Part shown: positions 38,423-49,013 of the stretch, in pieces
Layout: every line of letters starts with the position of its first letter
How positions within the stretch are numbered: the stretch's first letter is position 1
Assembly (NCBI GenBank): GCA_000831005.1
Contig: CP007152.1
Coordinates: 434,001 to 498,000, forward strand
DNA from: Marinobacter salarius
GTDB taxonomy: Bacteria > Pseudomonadota > Gammaproteobacteria > Pseudomonadales > Oleiphilaceae
DNA: 64,000 nucleotides
Reading direction: 5' to 3'
The notes under the pieces: generated by a model
What the model was told of the DNA's origin: nothing
The model's input: the letters and a program-made list of their open reading frames with translations, nothing else
Database searches by the model: none
Made by a program: the position numbers and the translations under genes

Positions 38423-39775
38423 ATCGTCGTTTGTTGTGGAAGCTGTGTGGCATCCTTGCGCTGGGAACTTCGGCGCTGTTCTGGGTGATTTCCTTTGTGG
38501 GTTCCGAAACCGAACGCCAGATGAGCTTTATTGCCGAGCCGCACCAACAAACCCTGAGGGACTGGGGGCGCACCGCTGAAGCCATGTACCGTGCGGGAGA
38601 TGAGCAGGCACTGGCACGGTGGCTGGAAGACCTTCAAACCAGGGAAAATACCTGGGCGGCCGTGGTCCGGTCCGACATCCAGCCCCTGGTAGGAAGCAGG
38701 CTCACAGACCGGTTTCGAGACGGGTTCCGCCTGGGCCGTGATGAAACGTGGAAGATTCACCTCTACTTCACCGAAAACCCCATCATGGAAACCACCTTTG
38801 CTGACGGCAAGACCCACTTTCTGGTGCTCCTGCCTCAACGAATGCGCCCGGGAACCTATCTGCCCGAAGTCAGGATCCTGCTCAAGGTTGCCCTGCCGCT
38901 GGCGGTGCTCGTTATGATGTGTCTGGTGATCTACCGGCATGTGATGAACCCTCTGCGCCAGCTCGAACTGGCCACCCGGCAGTTTACTGAGGCAACCTTG
39001 GCGTACGGGTGAGAACACTGTTGGGTAACCGTAACGACGAATTGGCGGCCCTGGCGGACACTTTTGACCAGATGGCCGAGCGCACCGGCGACCTCATACT
39101 CACCCAGCGCCGGCTGATCGCGGACCTGTCCCACGAGCTGCGAACTCCGCTGACCCGCATCGACATGGCGGTAAGCTGCGTGGAAGAGGGTATCGACACA
39201 CAGCATTTTCTACCCCGCATTCGCCACGAATGCCGCATCATGCGAGGACTGGTGGAAGACACCCTGACCCTGGCGTGGCTGGAAAACGAAAAGCCGAGTC
39301 TCGACCACGAATCCCTGGATCTTACCGACCTGCTCGACAGTATCCTCGACGACGCCCGCTACGAATATCCCGACCACCACCTTCAGGTTCACCTCCCGGA
39401 CCGGGCGGAACTCACCGGCAGTAGCATCGCGCCCTGGCACAAGCCATCGAGAACGTCATCCGCAACGCCTGCAACCACACGCCAGCCGGTGGCACCATCA
39501 CCATCAGCCTGCGGCGGGAAGAGAATGGTTACCGGCTTGTCGTCGACGATGAAGGCCCCGGTGTTCCCCCGGAACACCTGGAACTGATCTTCAAACCCTT
39601 CTTCCGCTCCTCGGTAGCTCGCGACGAAAAACCGACTGGCCACGGCCTGGGTCTGGCGCTGGCAAGGCGACAGATGGAAGCCGCTGGCGGCTGGATAAAA
39701 GCCGGGAATCGGGGGGAGGGTGGTTTAAGAATGCTGTTGTGGTTTCCCCTGCCGAACCCTGGTCCGCATTCGTAA
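38419..39775 (+). CDS. Sensor histidine kinase of the iron locus (two frameshifts)
   Basis: 452 residues after repair. Two membrane helices (about residues 8-28 and 150-175) flank a periplasmic sensor region of roughly 120 residues; then HAMP, the His-box ADLSHELRTPLTRIDMAVSC, N-box ENVIRNACNHTPAGG, and G-boxes VDDEGPGVPPEH and GHGLGLALARRQM. GTG start at 38419 overlaps the regulator stop. The frame breaks at 38991-38992 (GAG GGC AAC expected) and C39425 (AGC CAT CGC expected), one base missing each. The periplasmic part presumably senses the ligand or envelope state linked to the TonB receptor. Confidence 0.9.
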
Positions 39776-39829
39776 CAATTGTAAAAGTATTTCACTTTGT
39801 TCACTTGCTAAATAAGAATGTGCGCCAAA

Positions 39830-39844
39830 TAGGAATCATTTTCA
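39830..39844 (+). promoter_or_regulatory. Possible second Fur box before the TonB receptor gene
   Basis: TAGGAATCATTTTCA matches the TGATAAT-N-ATTATCA core at 10 of 14 positions. It sits 15 bp before the receptor start in the only sizeable gap within the locus. A footprint or position-weight score would decide; the match is imperfect. Confidence 0.4.
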
Positions 39845-39859
39845 GTTATCGGAGCGCAC

Positions 39860-41844
39860 ATGAACACCATGACAACAGACGTCTTCCGTCTTCAGGCTAA
39901 CCGCCGCAATGCCGTCGCGGTTGCCGTTGCTGCCATCATTGTCAGCCCGCAGGCCCTGGCACAGTCCGAACCCCGGACACTCGAGCCGATTGAATCACTG
40001 CCGACCGTGAAGCCAGCAGCGACAGCGTGGTCACTGAGGAGCGCATCGAAAAGTACCAGGCTGACGACCTGGAAGACGTTTTTGCCGGCCAGCCTGACGT
40101 AACCGTGGGTGGCTCCATTGGTATCGCTCAGAAAGTGTATGTACGTGGTGTTGAAGACCCGCTCCTGAACGTTACCATCGATGGCGCTACCCAGGCCGGT
40201 GCACTGTTCCACCACACTGGCCGTCTGGCCGTGGAGCCGGAACTGCTCAAGCAGGTGGAAGTGGATGCCGGTGCTGGCAGAGCCACGTCAGGCGCTGGCG
40301 CGCTTGGTGGTTCCATACGGTTTGTTACCAAGGACCCGGAAGATCTGCTGCGGCCCGGTGAACAGGTCGGTGCACTGGTCAAACTGGGCTCCTTCTCCAA
40401 CACCGACGGCTATAAAGCCAGCACCACCCTGTTTGGGCGACTGAACGACCAGTGGAGTACCATGGTATCCGTCAGTCAAAGTGATCATGAGCGGTTTGAC
40501 GATGGCGGTGGGGATGAAGTCCCTGGCACCGATGCCAAGCAGCAGCTTGGCTTCGCCAAACTCGTTGGCCAGTTGCCCGGCGACCAGACTCTGAAGCTCA
40601 GCCACGAGGTCCGCACTGACGAAGGCGAGCGGCCCCAGCGCCCGCAGTGGGTCGTCAGCGGCTTCAACTCCCTTTACGAGCTCGATGGCCGCCGCGATAC
40701 CACAACCGTGAATTACGGTATAGCACCTGAGGGTAATCCCTGGGTGGATGTGGCCCTCACCGTCTACTACACCGAATCTGAAATTGAGCAGAACGTTGAG
40801 GACCGCTGGGGCCGCTACTTTGGTTTCTCCCGCAACATTGGCGGCGATCTGCGCAACACCAGCGAGCTGGCCAGCCATTCCCTGACCTATGGCGTGGATT
40901 ATCGTGAGGACAAAGTGAACGCTGGTGGCGCGGCTGATCGCAGGGCCGAGGAGGAAAGCGGCGAGATCCTGGGAGTCTACCTGCAGGACGATTATCAGAT
41001 CACCGAGCGCCTGCTATTGAGTGCGGGCGTGCGCTATGACGATTACCACCTGGACGACAACAACGATGAAAGCTTCAGTGCGGATGACGTTAGCCCCAAT
41101 GCCAACATTGCCTGGGAAGTGCTGAGCGGCCTGACCCTGAGGGCCGGTTACGCGGAAGCCTTTCGGGGCCCGAGCACCCACGATACCTTCAAGATTGACC
41201 GCGCCCAGAACGATCCGGATCTGAAAGGCGAGAAAGCGAAGAACCGGGAAGTGGGTTTTGATTATGTCTACGGAAATTTCACCCTGTCCGCCGAGGTCTA
41301 CCGGTCGGAGATCAAGGATGCCATTGCTGATCCCCTGTTTGGCCCGGCCATCTACGAAAACATTGGCGATCTGGAGTCCGACGGCTACCTGATCGGCACG
41401 ACCTATCACATCGGAGGCCTGCAGGCTGGCCTCAGCTACCACAGCAACGAGGCCGAGCTGGATGGCGATCCACTGACCGTGTACGAACATAATCTGTTGG
41501 GCAATACCGTGGGTGACACCTGGGTGGCCGATCTGTCCTATCGTTGGGACCGCAACCTGGAGTTTGGCTGGCAGGGCCGTTTCGTAGAGAACATCGACAA
41601 CGTGGAAACCTCTGTCGGCACCATCGACAAACCCGGATACGGCGTACACGACCTGTTCATGCACTGGTTGCCCACCGGAGACGAGGACCTGCGGCTGACC
41701 CTGACGGTCAAGAACGTCGGCGACAAGCAGTACCTGGATCACGCCAGCAACGCGGACTACCAGCATATCGCGGGCTATGATGGCATTGTGGGCTTGCCCG
41801 AGCCGGGGCGTGACGTGCGGGTCGGCCTGGCCATGCGGTTCTGA
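39860..41844 (+). CDS. TonB-dependent outer-membrane receptor, siderophore type (frameshift)
   Basis: 661 residues after repair. Signal peptide (VAAIIVSPQALAQ), TonB-box-like LEPIEITADREASS, plug domain (DDLEDVFAGQPDVTVGG; KQVEVDAGAGRATSGAGALG) and a 22-strand-type barrel ending VRVGLAMRF with the terminal Phe. The frame breaks at A39993-39994: ATT GAA TCA should be ATT GAA ATC ACT GCC, one A missing from AAA, just at the TonB box. There is no N-terminal FecA-type signalling domain, consistent with control by a two-component system and not by an ECF sigma. The ligand is unknown. Confidence 0.9.
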
Positions 41845-41852
41845 GGCCACGA

Positions 41853-43001
41853 ATGATTGCGATAAGGACAATCGCCGCCCTGCTGGGCGGCGTACTTCTG
41901 TTTCAGGCCAGCCTTGCCCAGGCAGCCCGCACGGTGACCGACCTTGCGGGCCGAACGGTCGAGATCCCGATGAAGGTCGAGCGGGTGGTGCTTGGCGAAA
42001 GCCGCTATATTCCTGCCCTCGCCATCCTGGAAGGTGACCGAGTGGTGGACCGGTTGGCCGGCCTCTTGCCGGATTTTGAAAAGACCGACCCCGCCGGCTA
42101 TGCCCAGTACCTTGAACGTTTCCCCGCCCTGGCCGGTATCCCCCGGGTGGGGCACGCGTCTGCTGACAGCTTCAGCCTCGAGAGCGTGCTGAGCATGGGC
42201 GCCGACCTGGCGATCTTCAGCGTTGAGGGGCACGGCCCCGGCGCCCGTAACAGCGAACTGATCGAGCGACTGGAGCGGGCCGGTGTGGCCGTGGTGTTCA
42301 TTGATTTCCGCCAGAACCCCCTGCGTAATACGCCAAAGAGCATGGCGGTGCTGGGGGAAGTGCTGGGTCGCCAGAATGAAGCGAATACCTTCAATGACTT
42401 CTACCGGACTGAGCTGGATCGGGTCACCGATGCGGTGGCGGAGATACCCCGGGATCAGTGGCCCACGATCTTCCTGCACAGCCGCGTAGGCCTGCATGAC
42501 AGCTGCTGCGAGACCATGGTGCATGGCATGATGGGGCTGTTCATCGAGGCCGCCGGAGGCATCAATATTGCGGCTGACCGCATTCCCGGCGTTAGCGGTG
42601 TGCTCAATCTCGAATACCTGATTACCGACCAGCCTGACCGCTATCTGGCCACGGCGATAGGCTCGGTCGATCTGGAGATGGCGGTTGAAGAACAACCCTA
42701 TGTGGTGCTGGGCGCTGGTGTTTCAGAGCCCGTCGCCCGTCGCTCCCTGGCGCGGGTGACGGACCGCCCGGGCCTGGCAGCGCTGGACGCCATCCGCGAG
42801 CAGCGGGCCTTTGCCATCTGGCACCATTTCTACAATACCCCGCTGAATGTGGTGGCGGTGCAGGCCCTCGCCCGCTGGTTACACCCGAAACAGCTTGGGC
42901 ACCTGCAACCGGAGCGGACGCTGGCGGAATTCTATGAACGCTTCCAGCCGGTTGAACTGAACGGAACCTATTGGGTGACTCTCGGAGAAGAGACACCATG
43001 A
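41853..43001 (+). CDS. Iron-siderophore ABC transporter substrate-binding protein (FecB/BtuF type)
   Basis: 382 residues with a signal peptide (IAALLGGVLLFQASLAQA) and the type III binding fold: TVTDLAGRTVEIPMKVERVV, GADLAIFSVEGHG, then AGGINIAADRIPGVSG. Placed 8 bp after the receptor gene and overlapping the permease, so it should receive the same ligand in the periplasm. A pair of adjacent cysteines (DSCCETMVHGMM) is unusual and could bind metal or form a disulfide. Ferric-siderophore is most likely; haem or cobalamin cannot be excluded. Confidence 0.9.
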   Translation: MIAIRTIAALLGGVLLFQASLAQAARTVTDLAGRTVEIPMKVERVVLGESRYIPALAILEGDRVVDRLAGLLPDFEKTDPAGYAQYLERFPALAGIPRVGHASADSFSLESVLSMGADLAIFSVEGHGPGARNSELIERLERAGVAVVFIDFRQNPLRNTPKSMAVLGEVLGRQNEANTFNDFYRTELDRVTDAVAEIPRDQWPTIFLHSRVGLHDSCCETMVHGMMGLFIEAAGGINIAADRIPGVSGVLNLEYLITDQPDRYLATAIGSVDLEMAVEEQPYVVLGAGVSEPVARRSLARVTDRPGLAALDAIREQRAFAIWHHFYNTPLNVVAVQALARWLHPKQLGHLQPERTLAEFYERFQPVELNGTYWVTLGEETP

Positions 43002-44068
43002 CGCCAACCGGGGAAAGCGAAGCTGGCGGACTGGCGAAGGCGTATCGCCGCTTTGTCTTGCGCCGGGTGTTGTGCGTGACAGCCCTGGCGGTAGCAGCGG
43101 TCATTGCATTGCTGGTGGACGTTGCCTCGGGCCCGGCGATGCTGGGCCTGCAGGATGTGGTTAAAGGCTTGTGGAACCCTGAAGCGCTGGATGCCGGTAC
43201 TCGTGTGATCATCCAGGATATCCGCGTGCCCTATGCCCTGATGGCCGTGGTGGTGGGCGCCTGCCTGGGCCTGGCGGGTGCCGAGATGCAGACCGCGCTG
43301 AACAACCCCCTGGCCAGTCCCTACACCCTGGGGGTCGGAGCTGCTGCCACACTGGGCGCCGCCCTGGTAATCGTTTTCAACCTGTCGCTGTTCGGCCTGG
43401 CGACGGACATCCTTCTGCCCCTGTCTGCTTTTGTGTTCGCCGCTGCCGCCTCGATACTGATCCTGGTGCTGTCGCGTACCCTGGGCGCCTCGGTGCATTC
43501 GGTCGTGCTGTTCGGGATCGCACTGCTGTTTGGTATCAACGCTGTGGTGGGGCTGATCCAGTTCGTCGCCGACGCCGAATCGGTGCAGCAAATCGTGTTC
43601 TGGACCATGGGTAGCCTGGCGCGGGCGACGATGGATAAGGTTGCCATTGTTGCGCTCGTTCTGGCTATCTGCCTGCCGTTTTCCCTGCGCAATGCCTGGG
43701 CCATGACACTGCTGCGCAGTGGCGAGGAACAGGCCCGCAGCCTTGGCGTAGCGGTGGAGCGCATGCGCCTTCTGGTATTGTTGCGGGTTAGCCTGCTGAC
43801 CGCGGCGGCCATGGCGTTCGTGGGCGAGATCGGTTTCATCGGGCTGGTCGCCCCGCACATTGCCCGGTTGATGCTGGGGGAAGATCACCGATTCCTGCTA
43901 CCGGGTAGTGCCCTCGCCGGTGCCCTGCTGCTGTCATTGTCATCCATCGCCAGCAAGCTGCTGGTGCCCGGGGTGGTGCTGCCGGTGGGTATCGTTACCG
44001 CCTTAGTGGGTATTCCGTTGTTTATCACGCTGATCGTTGGCCGCAGCCGGCGGGGGGCGGCGTTGTGA
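42998..44068 (+). CDS. Iron-siderophore ABC transporter permease (FecCD family)
   Basis: 356 residues with about nine to ten membrane helices. FecCD signatures: VVVGACLGLAGAEMQTALNNPLASPYTLGV (seen in parts), LARATMDKVAIVA, RSLGVAVERMRLL and GEIGFIGLVAPHIARLMLGEDHR. The gene's ATG overlaps the upstream stop (ATGA). A single permease gene suggests a homodimer, unlike the FecC/FecD heterodimer. Confidence 0.92.
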   Translation: MTPTGESEAGGLAKAYRRFVLRRVLCVTALAVAAVIALLVDVASGPAMLGLQDVVKGLWNPEALDAGTRVIIQDIRVPYALMAVVVGACLGLAGAEMQTALNNPLASPYTLGVGAAATLGAALVIVFNLSLFGLATDILLPLSAFVFAAAASILILVLSRTLGASVHSVVLFGIALLFGINAVVGLIQFVADAESVQQIVFWTMGSLARATMDKVAIVALVLAICLPFSLRNAWAMTLLRSGEEQARSLGVAVERMRLLVLLRVSLLTAAAMAFVGEIGFIGLVAPHIARLMLGEDHRFLLPGSALAGALLLSLSSIASKLLVPGVVLPVGIVTALVGIPLFITLIVGRSRRGAAL

Positions 44069-44844
44069 GCCTGAAACTGGAGAAACTGACGGTAGGCTAT
44101 CGCCGGCGCCCGGTGTTCCGGGACTTGAGTCTTCCTGCTATCGAACCGGGTGCCCTGGTGGCTGTGGTGGGCCCCAACGCCGTGGGCAAGTCGACCCTGT
44201 TGAAAAGCATTGCCGGACTGCTGTCGATGAGCGGTCGGGTCTGCTTGAGTGACGATAACCTGACGGCCATGCCGGCTACGCGTCGGGTCCATCGCCTCGG
44301 TTACCTGCCGCAACCGTTGCCGCAGGCGATCCCCCTGGTTGCCTACGAAACCGTTTTCAGCGCCTGTCGATCGGCCCGTGGTGACTGGAGTCGCGGCGAC
44401 ACTGAACAAGCCATCGAGCAGGTCTTTGAGACCCTGGGTATTCGCGACCTGGCGCTGCGGCGACTGTCGGAAATGTCCGGCGGCCAGCGGCAGATGGTGG
44501 GCCTTGCCCAGGTGCTGGTGCGCCAGACCCCACTGATGCTGCTGGATGAGCCCACCAGCGCCCTGGACCTGCACTGGCAGCTCAACGTGCTGAACGCCGT
44601 GCGTAACGCTACCCGTGAGTCCGGTGCCATAGCCCTGGTGGCCAGCCATGATCTTAACCTGGCCCTGCGATTCTGTGATCAGGTGCTGGTGCTGGCACCG
44701 GGCGGCCAGGCGGTGATGGGCCCGCCCGCCGAGGTTCTGACCCCGGCACTGCTTGCCCGCACCTATGGGGTCGACGCCCGTATCGAAACCTGCTCCCGTG
44801 GCCACCCGATCGTGCTTGCGGATCGGCCGCTGGCGTCTCGGTAA
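44065..44844 (+). CDS. Iron-siderophore ABC transporter ATP-binding protein (FecE family)
   Basis: 259 residues. Walker A VVGPNAVGKSTLLKSI, signature MSGGQRQMVGLAQVLVR, Walker B LMLLDEPTSALD, switch ASHDLNLALRFCD and the C-terminal AEVLTPALLARTYGVDARIE tail typical of FecE/FepC. GTG start overlaps the permease stop by 4 bp. It completes the receptor-SBP-permease-ATPase set. Confidence 0.93.
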   Translation: MSLKLEKLTVGYRRRPVFRDLSLPAIEPGALVAVVGPNAVGKSTLLKSIAGLLSMSGRVCLSDDNLTAMPATRRVHRLGYLPQPLPQAIPLVAYETVFSACRSARGDWSRGDTEQAIEQVFETLGIRDLALRRLSEMSGGQRQMVGLAQVLVRQTPLMLLDEPTSALDLHWQLNVLNAVRNATRESGAIALVASHDLNLALRFCDQVLVLAPGGQAVMGPPAEVLTPALLARTYGVDARIETCSRGHPIVLADRPLASR

Positions 44845-44885
44845 ACATTCAAGATGCAAACACATTCATTAATGGAGACTTCACC

Positions 44886-45167
44886 ATGCCATCAATGACC
44901 GCCAGCGTGGCCTCCGCCGAACCGGCCCGCCTGATCAATCGCCTGTGCAAACATTTCAGCCACATAATTGATGCCCAGTGGAACGATACGACTGGCCATC
45001 TGACGTTCAGCATTGGCCAGTGTGAACTGGCAGCGCACTCCGGCATTCTGACACTGACCTGCCAATCGGAGAGCCACGACAAACTGGAGGAATTGGGGGA
45101 GGTGGTCGCTTCCCATCTGATCCGCTTCGCTGGCGGTGAGGTCGACCAGGTCCGATGGCAGGATTAA
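44886..45167 (+). CDS. DUF2218 family protein
   Basis: 93 residues, soluble, no signal peptide. The sequence runs ARLINRLCKHFSHIIDAQWN, GHLTFSIGQCELAAHSGILT, LEELGEVVASHLIRFAGGE, matching DUF2218, a small family often met at the end of siderophore-uptake operons. Two cysteines and three histidines are possible metal contacts. Function unknown; a role in handling iron or the ligand in the cytoplasm is inference from position, 41 bp after the ATPase gene. Confidence 0.85.
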   Translation: MPSMTASVASAEPARLINRLCKHFSHIIDAQWNDTTGHLTFSIGQCELAAHSGILTLTCQSESHDKLEELGEVVASHLIRFAGGEVDQVRWQD

Positions 45168-46533
45168 CCCGCTGTGGACATCTGCGGCACCAGCCGTTGA
45201 GGGCGAAAGCGCAGGAACAGGGTGACTGCCAGTGTAAAGGTCAGCCACTCGGCGAGCGGCAGCGCCACCAGTAGCGGCCATTGCGGCGCGAACGTGGCGA
45301 TCAGCACCAGCAGCAGCGCCGGCAGGATCAGGCTGCGGGATAGTGCGACCGACGCCGAGGGCAGGGGTTTGTGCATGGCGGTCAGGTAGACCGACAGCAG
45401 TACATTGAGCCCGTTAATCAAAAACAGCGGCCACAGGATCGCCAGAAAGGTGTCCGCCAGTTGCGCGGTGGCGCTATCGGCTCCGGTGTCCAGGAACAGG
45501 CGCACAAGCGCCGGACCATGGAACCACACTGCCAGCACCAGAATCGCACCCAGCCCCAGGATAACGAGCACGGCGCAGCCTAGGAAGGTGCGAATGCGTG
45601 GGGCATTTTTCGCTCCCAGGTTGTGACTGAGCAACACGTGCATGGCATCGGAAATGCCATAGAACACCATCAGGCTCAGGAAAATCAGGTAATTGACCAC
45701 GGTGAAAGCCGCCACACCAGTAACCCCCTGGCTGGTGATCAGCAGCCAGTTGATCAGCAGCATTACCACCCCCACCGACACCTCGTTGATCCACTCGGAC
45801 ACGCCATTGGTGAAGGCTTTGAACACCTCGTTCCATTGCTGTTGATGCAGCTGGAATTTGAGCCGCCGTTTCCAGGCGCTGATATAGAACAACAGCACCC
45901 CGAATTGAAGGATTTGTGCGATGCCCGTAGCCACCGCTGCCCCGCGCAGGCCATAGTCCAGGTACCCCACCAGCAGGGCGTCGAGCAGGATATTGGCGCC
46001 TGAGCCGACCACCAGGGCGGTCGTGGCCAGCACCGGAAACCCATCCACCCGGATAAAGTAATAAAGCACCATGGTCACCAGTTGCACCACCATCACCCAC
46101 ACGATGATCAGGAAGTACTCGGACATCAGTGGGAACAGATCGGCCGAGGCCCCGAGGGCGCGGTAAAGCGACTCATGGGATACCAGACTGGCCAGGGCAC
46201 CAATAAGCGCGATGGCGAACGTGGCCATCAGGCATTTGCTGAAAATGGCCGAGGCGGCGCTTGGCCTGTTCTCACCGAGGTATTTCCCCGCCCGCACAGT
46301 GCCACCGATGGCGAGCGCCAGGCCAGGCCGAAGAGGAAAGTGAAGTAGGGAATAAGCAGGTTCAGGGCAGCAAGGGCGTCGGCACCGGCGTAGTTTCCGA
46401 TGAAAATGCCATCGACGATATTGGCCGTGGTTAGCGCAAGCAGCCCTGCCACCGACGGCAGGGCGTAGCGGAAGAAGACCGGCCAGTGCGGCCCGCTGAG
46501 TATCGGGTCATCCGTTTCCCGGCGTTCGGTCAT
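45164..46533 (-). CDS. MATE family efflux transporter (frameshift)
   Basis: 456 residues after repair, with about 12 membrane helices. N-terminal MATE wording FFRYALPSVAGLLALTTANIV, DGIFIGNYAGADALAALNLL; later AAVATGIAQILQFGVLLFY and INGLNVLLSVYLTAMHKPL. The frame breaks at 46321-46322: GGC CTG GCC TGG should be GGC CTG GCC CTG GCG CTC, one C missing. MATE pumps export cationic drugs or metabolites using Na+ or H+. It is convergent with the iron operon and 18 bp after trpC in the leftward direction, so it may be read through from the trp genes. Confidence 0.9.
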
Positions 46534-46551
46534 CTCCGTTGCCCCCGGCTC

Positions 46552-47364
46552 TTAGTAGAACAGCTCCCGCAGCTTTTCTCCTGGTTCGTCAGCCCGCATG
46601 AAGGACTCTCCCACCAGGAAGCCGTAGATGCCGCGATCGGTCATGGCTGTCACATCGGCCCGGGTCATGATGCCACTTTCGGTGATCGTCAGGCGGTCGG
46701 CCGAAATCCGTTCATGAAGGTCGAAGGTGGTATCCAGTGAAACGTCAAAGGTGTGCAGGTTGCGGTTGTTGATGCCCACCAGCGGTGTTTTCAGGGTGAG
46801 GGCATCGTCCATTTCCTCGCCGTCGTGAACCTCGACCAGCACGTCCAGGCCAATTTCATGGGCAATGCCTTCCAGTTCCTGCATCTGGTCCCTGGTCAGG
46901 CAGGCGGCGATCAGCAGGATACAGTCGGCGCCAATGGCCCGGCTCTCGTAGACCTGATACGGCGCCACCATGAAGTCCTTGCGGATGACCGGCAGGCTGC
47001 AGGCGTCGCGGGCGGCTTGGAGGTAGTCTTCATGGCCCTGGAAGAAATCCTTGTCAGTGAGTACTGACAGGCAGGCGGCACCGCCTTTTTCATAGCTTTC
47101 GGCGATGGCCTCGGGAATAAACGGATCGCGGAGAATGCCTTTGCTGGGGGAGGCTTTTTTGATCTCGGCAATGACCGCAGGCGTTTGCTGTTCGATGCGT
47201 CGGCGAAGGGCGCTCGCAAAGCCCCGCGCTGGCGGTTGATCGCCAGCCATGGCCTTCCTATCGCCAATAGAAATCCTGCGCGTACGCTCATCAATTTCCT
47301 CCCACTTCCGATCAACGATCTTTCGCAGGATGGTAGGCGTCTTGTCCAGATGTCTGTCAGTCAT
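46552..47364 (-). CDS. trpC: Indole-3-glycerol phosphate synthase
   Basis: Fourth enzymatic step of tryptophan synthesis. 270 residues, (beta/alpha)8 barrel. Family motifs: [59 protein letters not shown] and [15 protein letters not shown] at 47362-47364 ([10 protein letters not shown]) was chosen; the frame continues upstream over trpD's end without similarity. Single-function TrpC, not fused to TrpF, as in Pseudomonas. Confidence 0.96.
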   Translation of the reverse strand: MTDRHLDKTPTILRKIVDRKWEEIDERTRRISIGDRKAMAGDQPPARGFASALRRRIEQQTPAVIAEIKKASPSKGILRDPFIPEAIAESYEKGGAACLSVLTDKDFFQGHEDYLQAARDACSLPVIRKDFMVAPYQVYESRAIGADCILLIAACLTRDQMQELEGIAHEIGLDVLVEVHDGEEMDDALTLKTPLVGINNRNLHTFDVSLDTTFDLHERISADRLTITESGIMTRADVTAMTDRGIYGFLVGESFMRADEPGEKLRELFY

Positions 47365-47377
47365 TGTCAGGCTCGTA

Positions 47378-48405
47378 TTAGAAACACTGCGAAAAGTCAG
47401 CAAGCTCGGACATCTTGCCGGCTGCCAAGCCTGAGCCCATGGCGTCCAGTGCCATCTCCACGCCTTCCGCCGTCGTCTTCGCCAGGCCTGCCACATAAAT
47501 TGCTGCGCCGGCGTTCAGGGCGATCAGATCCCGCGCTTTCTCAGCCATTTCATCATGACCACGACCGAACGCGGCACGGATCAGTTTCAGAGAGTCCTCG
47601 GCGGTATCCACCGTGAGACCAACCAGCGCCTGGCTCTTGATGCCCAGGTCTTCCGGGGTGATGTCGTACTCAGTGACTTCGCCGTTTTTCAGCTCCGCCA
47701 CATGGGTGGCGCTGGCCAGGCTGATTTCGTCCAGGCCATCCTTCGAGTGCACCACCATAATGTGTTCGGCGCCCAGGCGGTGCAGAACCTCCGCCATGGG
47801 GCGGCACAGCTCTTTCGTGAACACACCGATCAACTGGCGCTTGACGCTGGCCGGGTTGGTCATGGGGCCAAGGATATTGAATATGGTACGGCAACCCAAT
47901 TCCTTGCGCGGGCCAATGGCGTGTTTCATGGCGCATGATGGGCCGGGGCGAACATGAAGCCAACGCCGATCTCCTCCACGCAGCGTGCAACCTCCTCAGG
48001 CGCCATCTGCAGGTTGATACCCAGCTTTTCCAGCAGGTCCGCGCTGCCGCTCTTGGAGGACACGGCACGGTTGCCGTGCTTGGCCACAAAGCCACCGGCT
48101 GCGGCGACCACAAAAGACGCCGCGGTGGATACGTTGAACAGATTGGCACCGTCACCGCCGGTGCCCACGATATCCACCAGTGGGTCGGCGTTGACCGTCA
48201 CGCGGGTGGCCAGTTCCCGCATGACTTCGGTGGCGCCGGTGATTTCGTCGATGGTTTCGCTCTTGATGCGCAGCCCCATGAGAAAGGCCCCAATCTGCGC
48301 ATCGGTGGCTTCACCCTTCATGACGATGCGCATAACGTCCTTCATCTCCTCCGTGGACAGGTCCAGGTTGGAGGCGATGCGGTTCAGTGCTTCTTTCATG
48401 TCCAT
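47378..48405 (-). CDS. trpD: Anthranilate phosphoribosyltransferase (frameshift)
   Basis: Transfers phosphoribose to anthranilate. 342 residues after repair. [20 protein letters not shown] is the PRPP loop; [40 protein letters not shown] and [14 protein letters not shown] are further family segments. The frame breaks at C47934, where one base is missing before the ATG of MKHAIG. The gene sits 11 bp after trpG and 13 bp before trpC. Confidence 0.95.
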
Positions 48406-48416
48406 GTGGTGGCCTC

Positions 48417-48997
48417 TTATCGTGTCTTCAGAAAGTTGCGCAGCAGCTCATGGCCCTGTTCCGTCATAATAGACTCTGGATGGAACTGTACACCTTCGAT
48501 GGGCAGTGTTTTGTGCCGAACGCCCATGATTTCTTCCACCGAGCCATCGTCATTACGGGTCCAGGCGGTGACTTCCAGGCAATCCGGAAGGGTGTCTTTG
48601 TCGATCACCAGGCTGTGATAGCGGGTCGCCTTCAGCGGGTTGCTCAGGCCACGGAAAATGCCCTGGTCCTTATGGTAGACCGCAGATACCTTGCCGTGCA
48701 TCACCTGCCCGGCGCGAATAACCTTCCCGCCGTATACCTGCCCGATGGCCTGGTGGCCGAGGCAAACGCCCAGAATCGGCAACTTGCCGGCAAAGTGGCG
48801 AATGGTGGCCATGGAAATGCCTGCCTCGTTGGGCGTGCAGGGGCCGGGAGAGACAACGAGGCGCTCCGGTTTCAGGCTTCGATGCCCTCCACGGTGATCT
48901 CGTCGTTGCGGTAGACATGAACATCTTCGCCCAACTCGGCCAGGTACTGCACCACGTTGTAGGTGAAGGAGTCGTAGTTATCGATCATCAGCAACAT
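48417..48997 (-). CDS. trpG: Anthranilate synthase component II, glutamine amidotransferase (frameshift)
   Basis: Supplies ammonia from glutamine to TrpE. 193 residues after repair. [33 protein letters not shown], the catalytic Cys in [16 protein letters not shown] and the His-Glu in [14 protein letters not shown]. The frame breaks at 48875-48876: GCC TGA should be GCC CTG AAA CCG, one C missing, which hides the first third of the gene. Start ATG 48995-48997, 16 bp after trpE. Confidence 0.94.
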
Positions 48998-49013
48998 AAT
49001 CTTATCCTCCGCC

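Noticed and set aside
44065..44844. Inactive Walker A in the iron ATPase because of Val in GPNAVGKST
   Set aside because: The minimal pattern GxxxxGKS/T is intact, and the signature, Walker B and switch motifs are all present.
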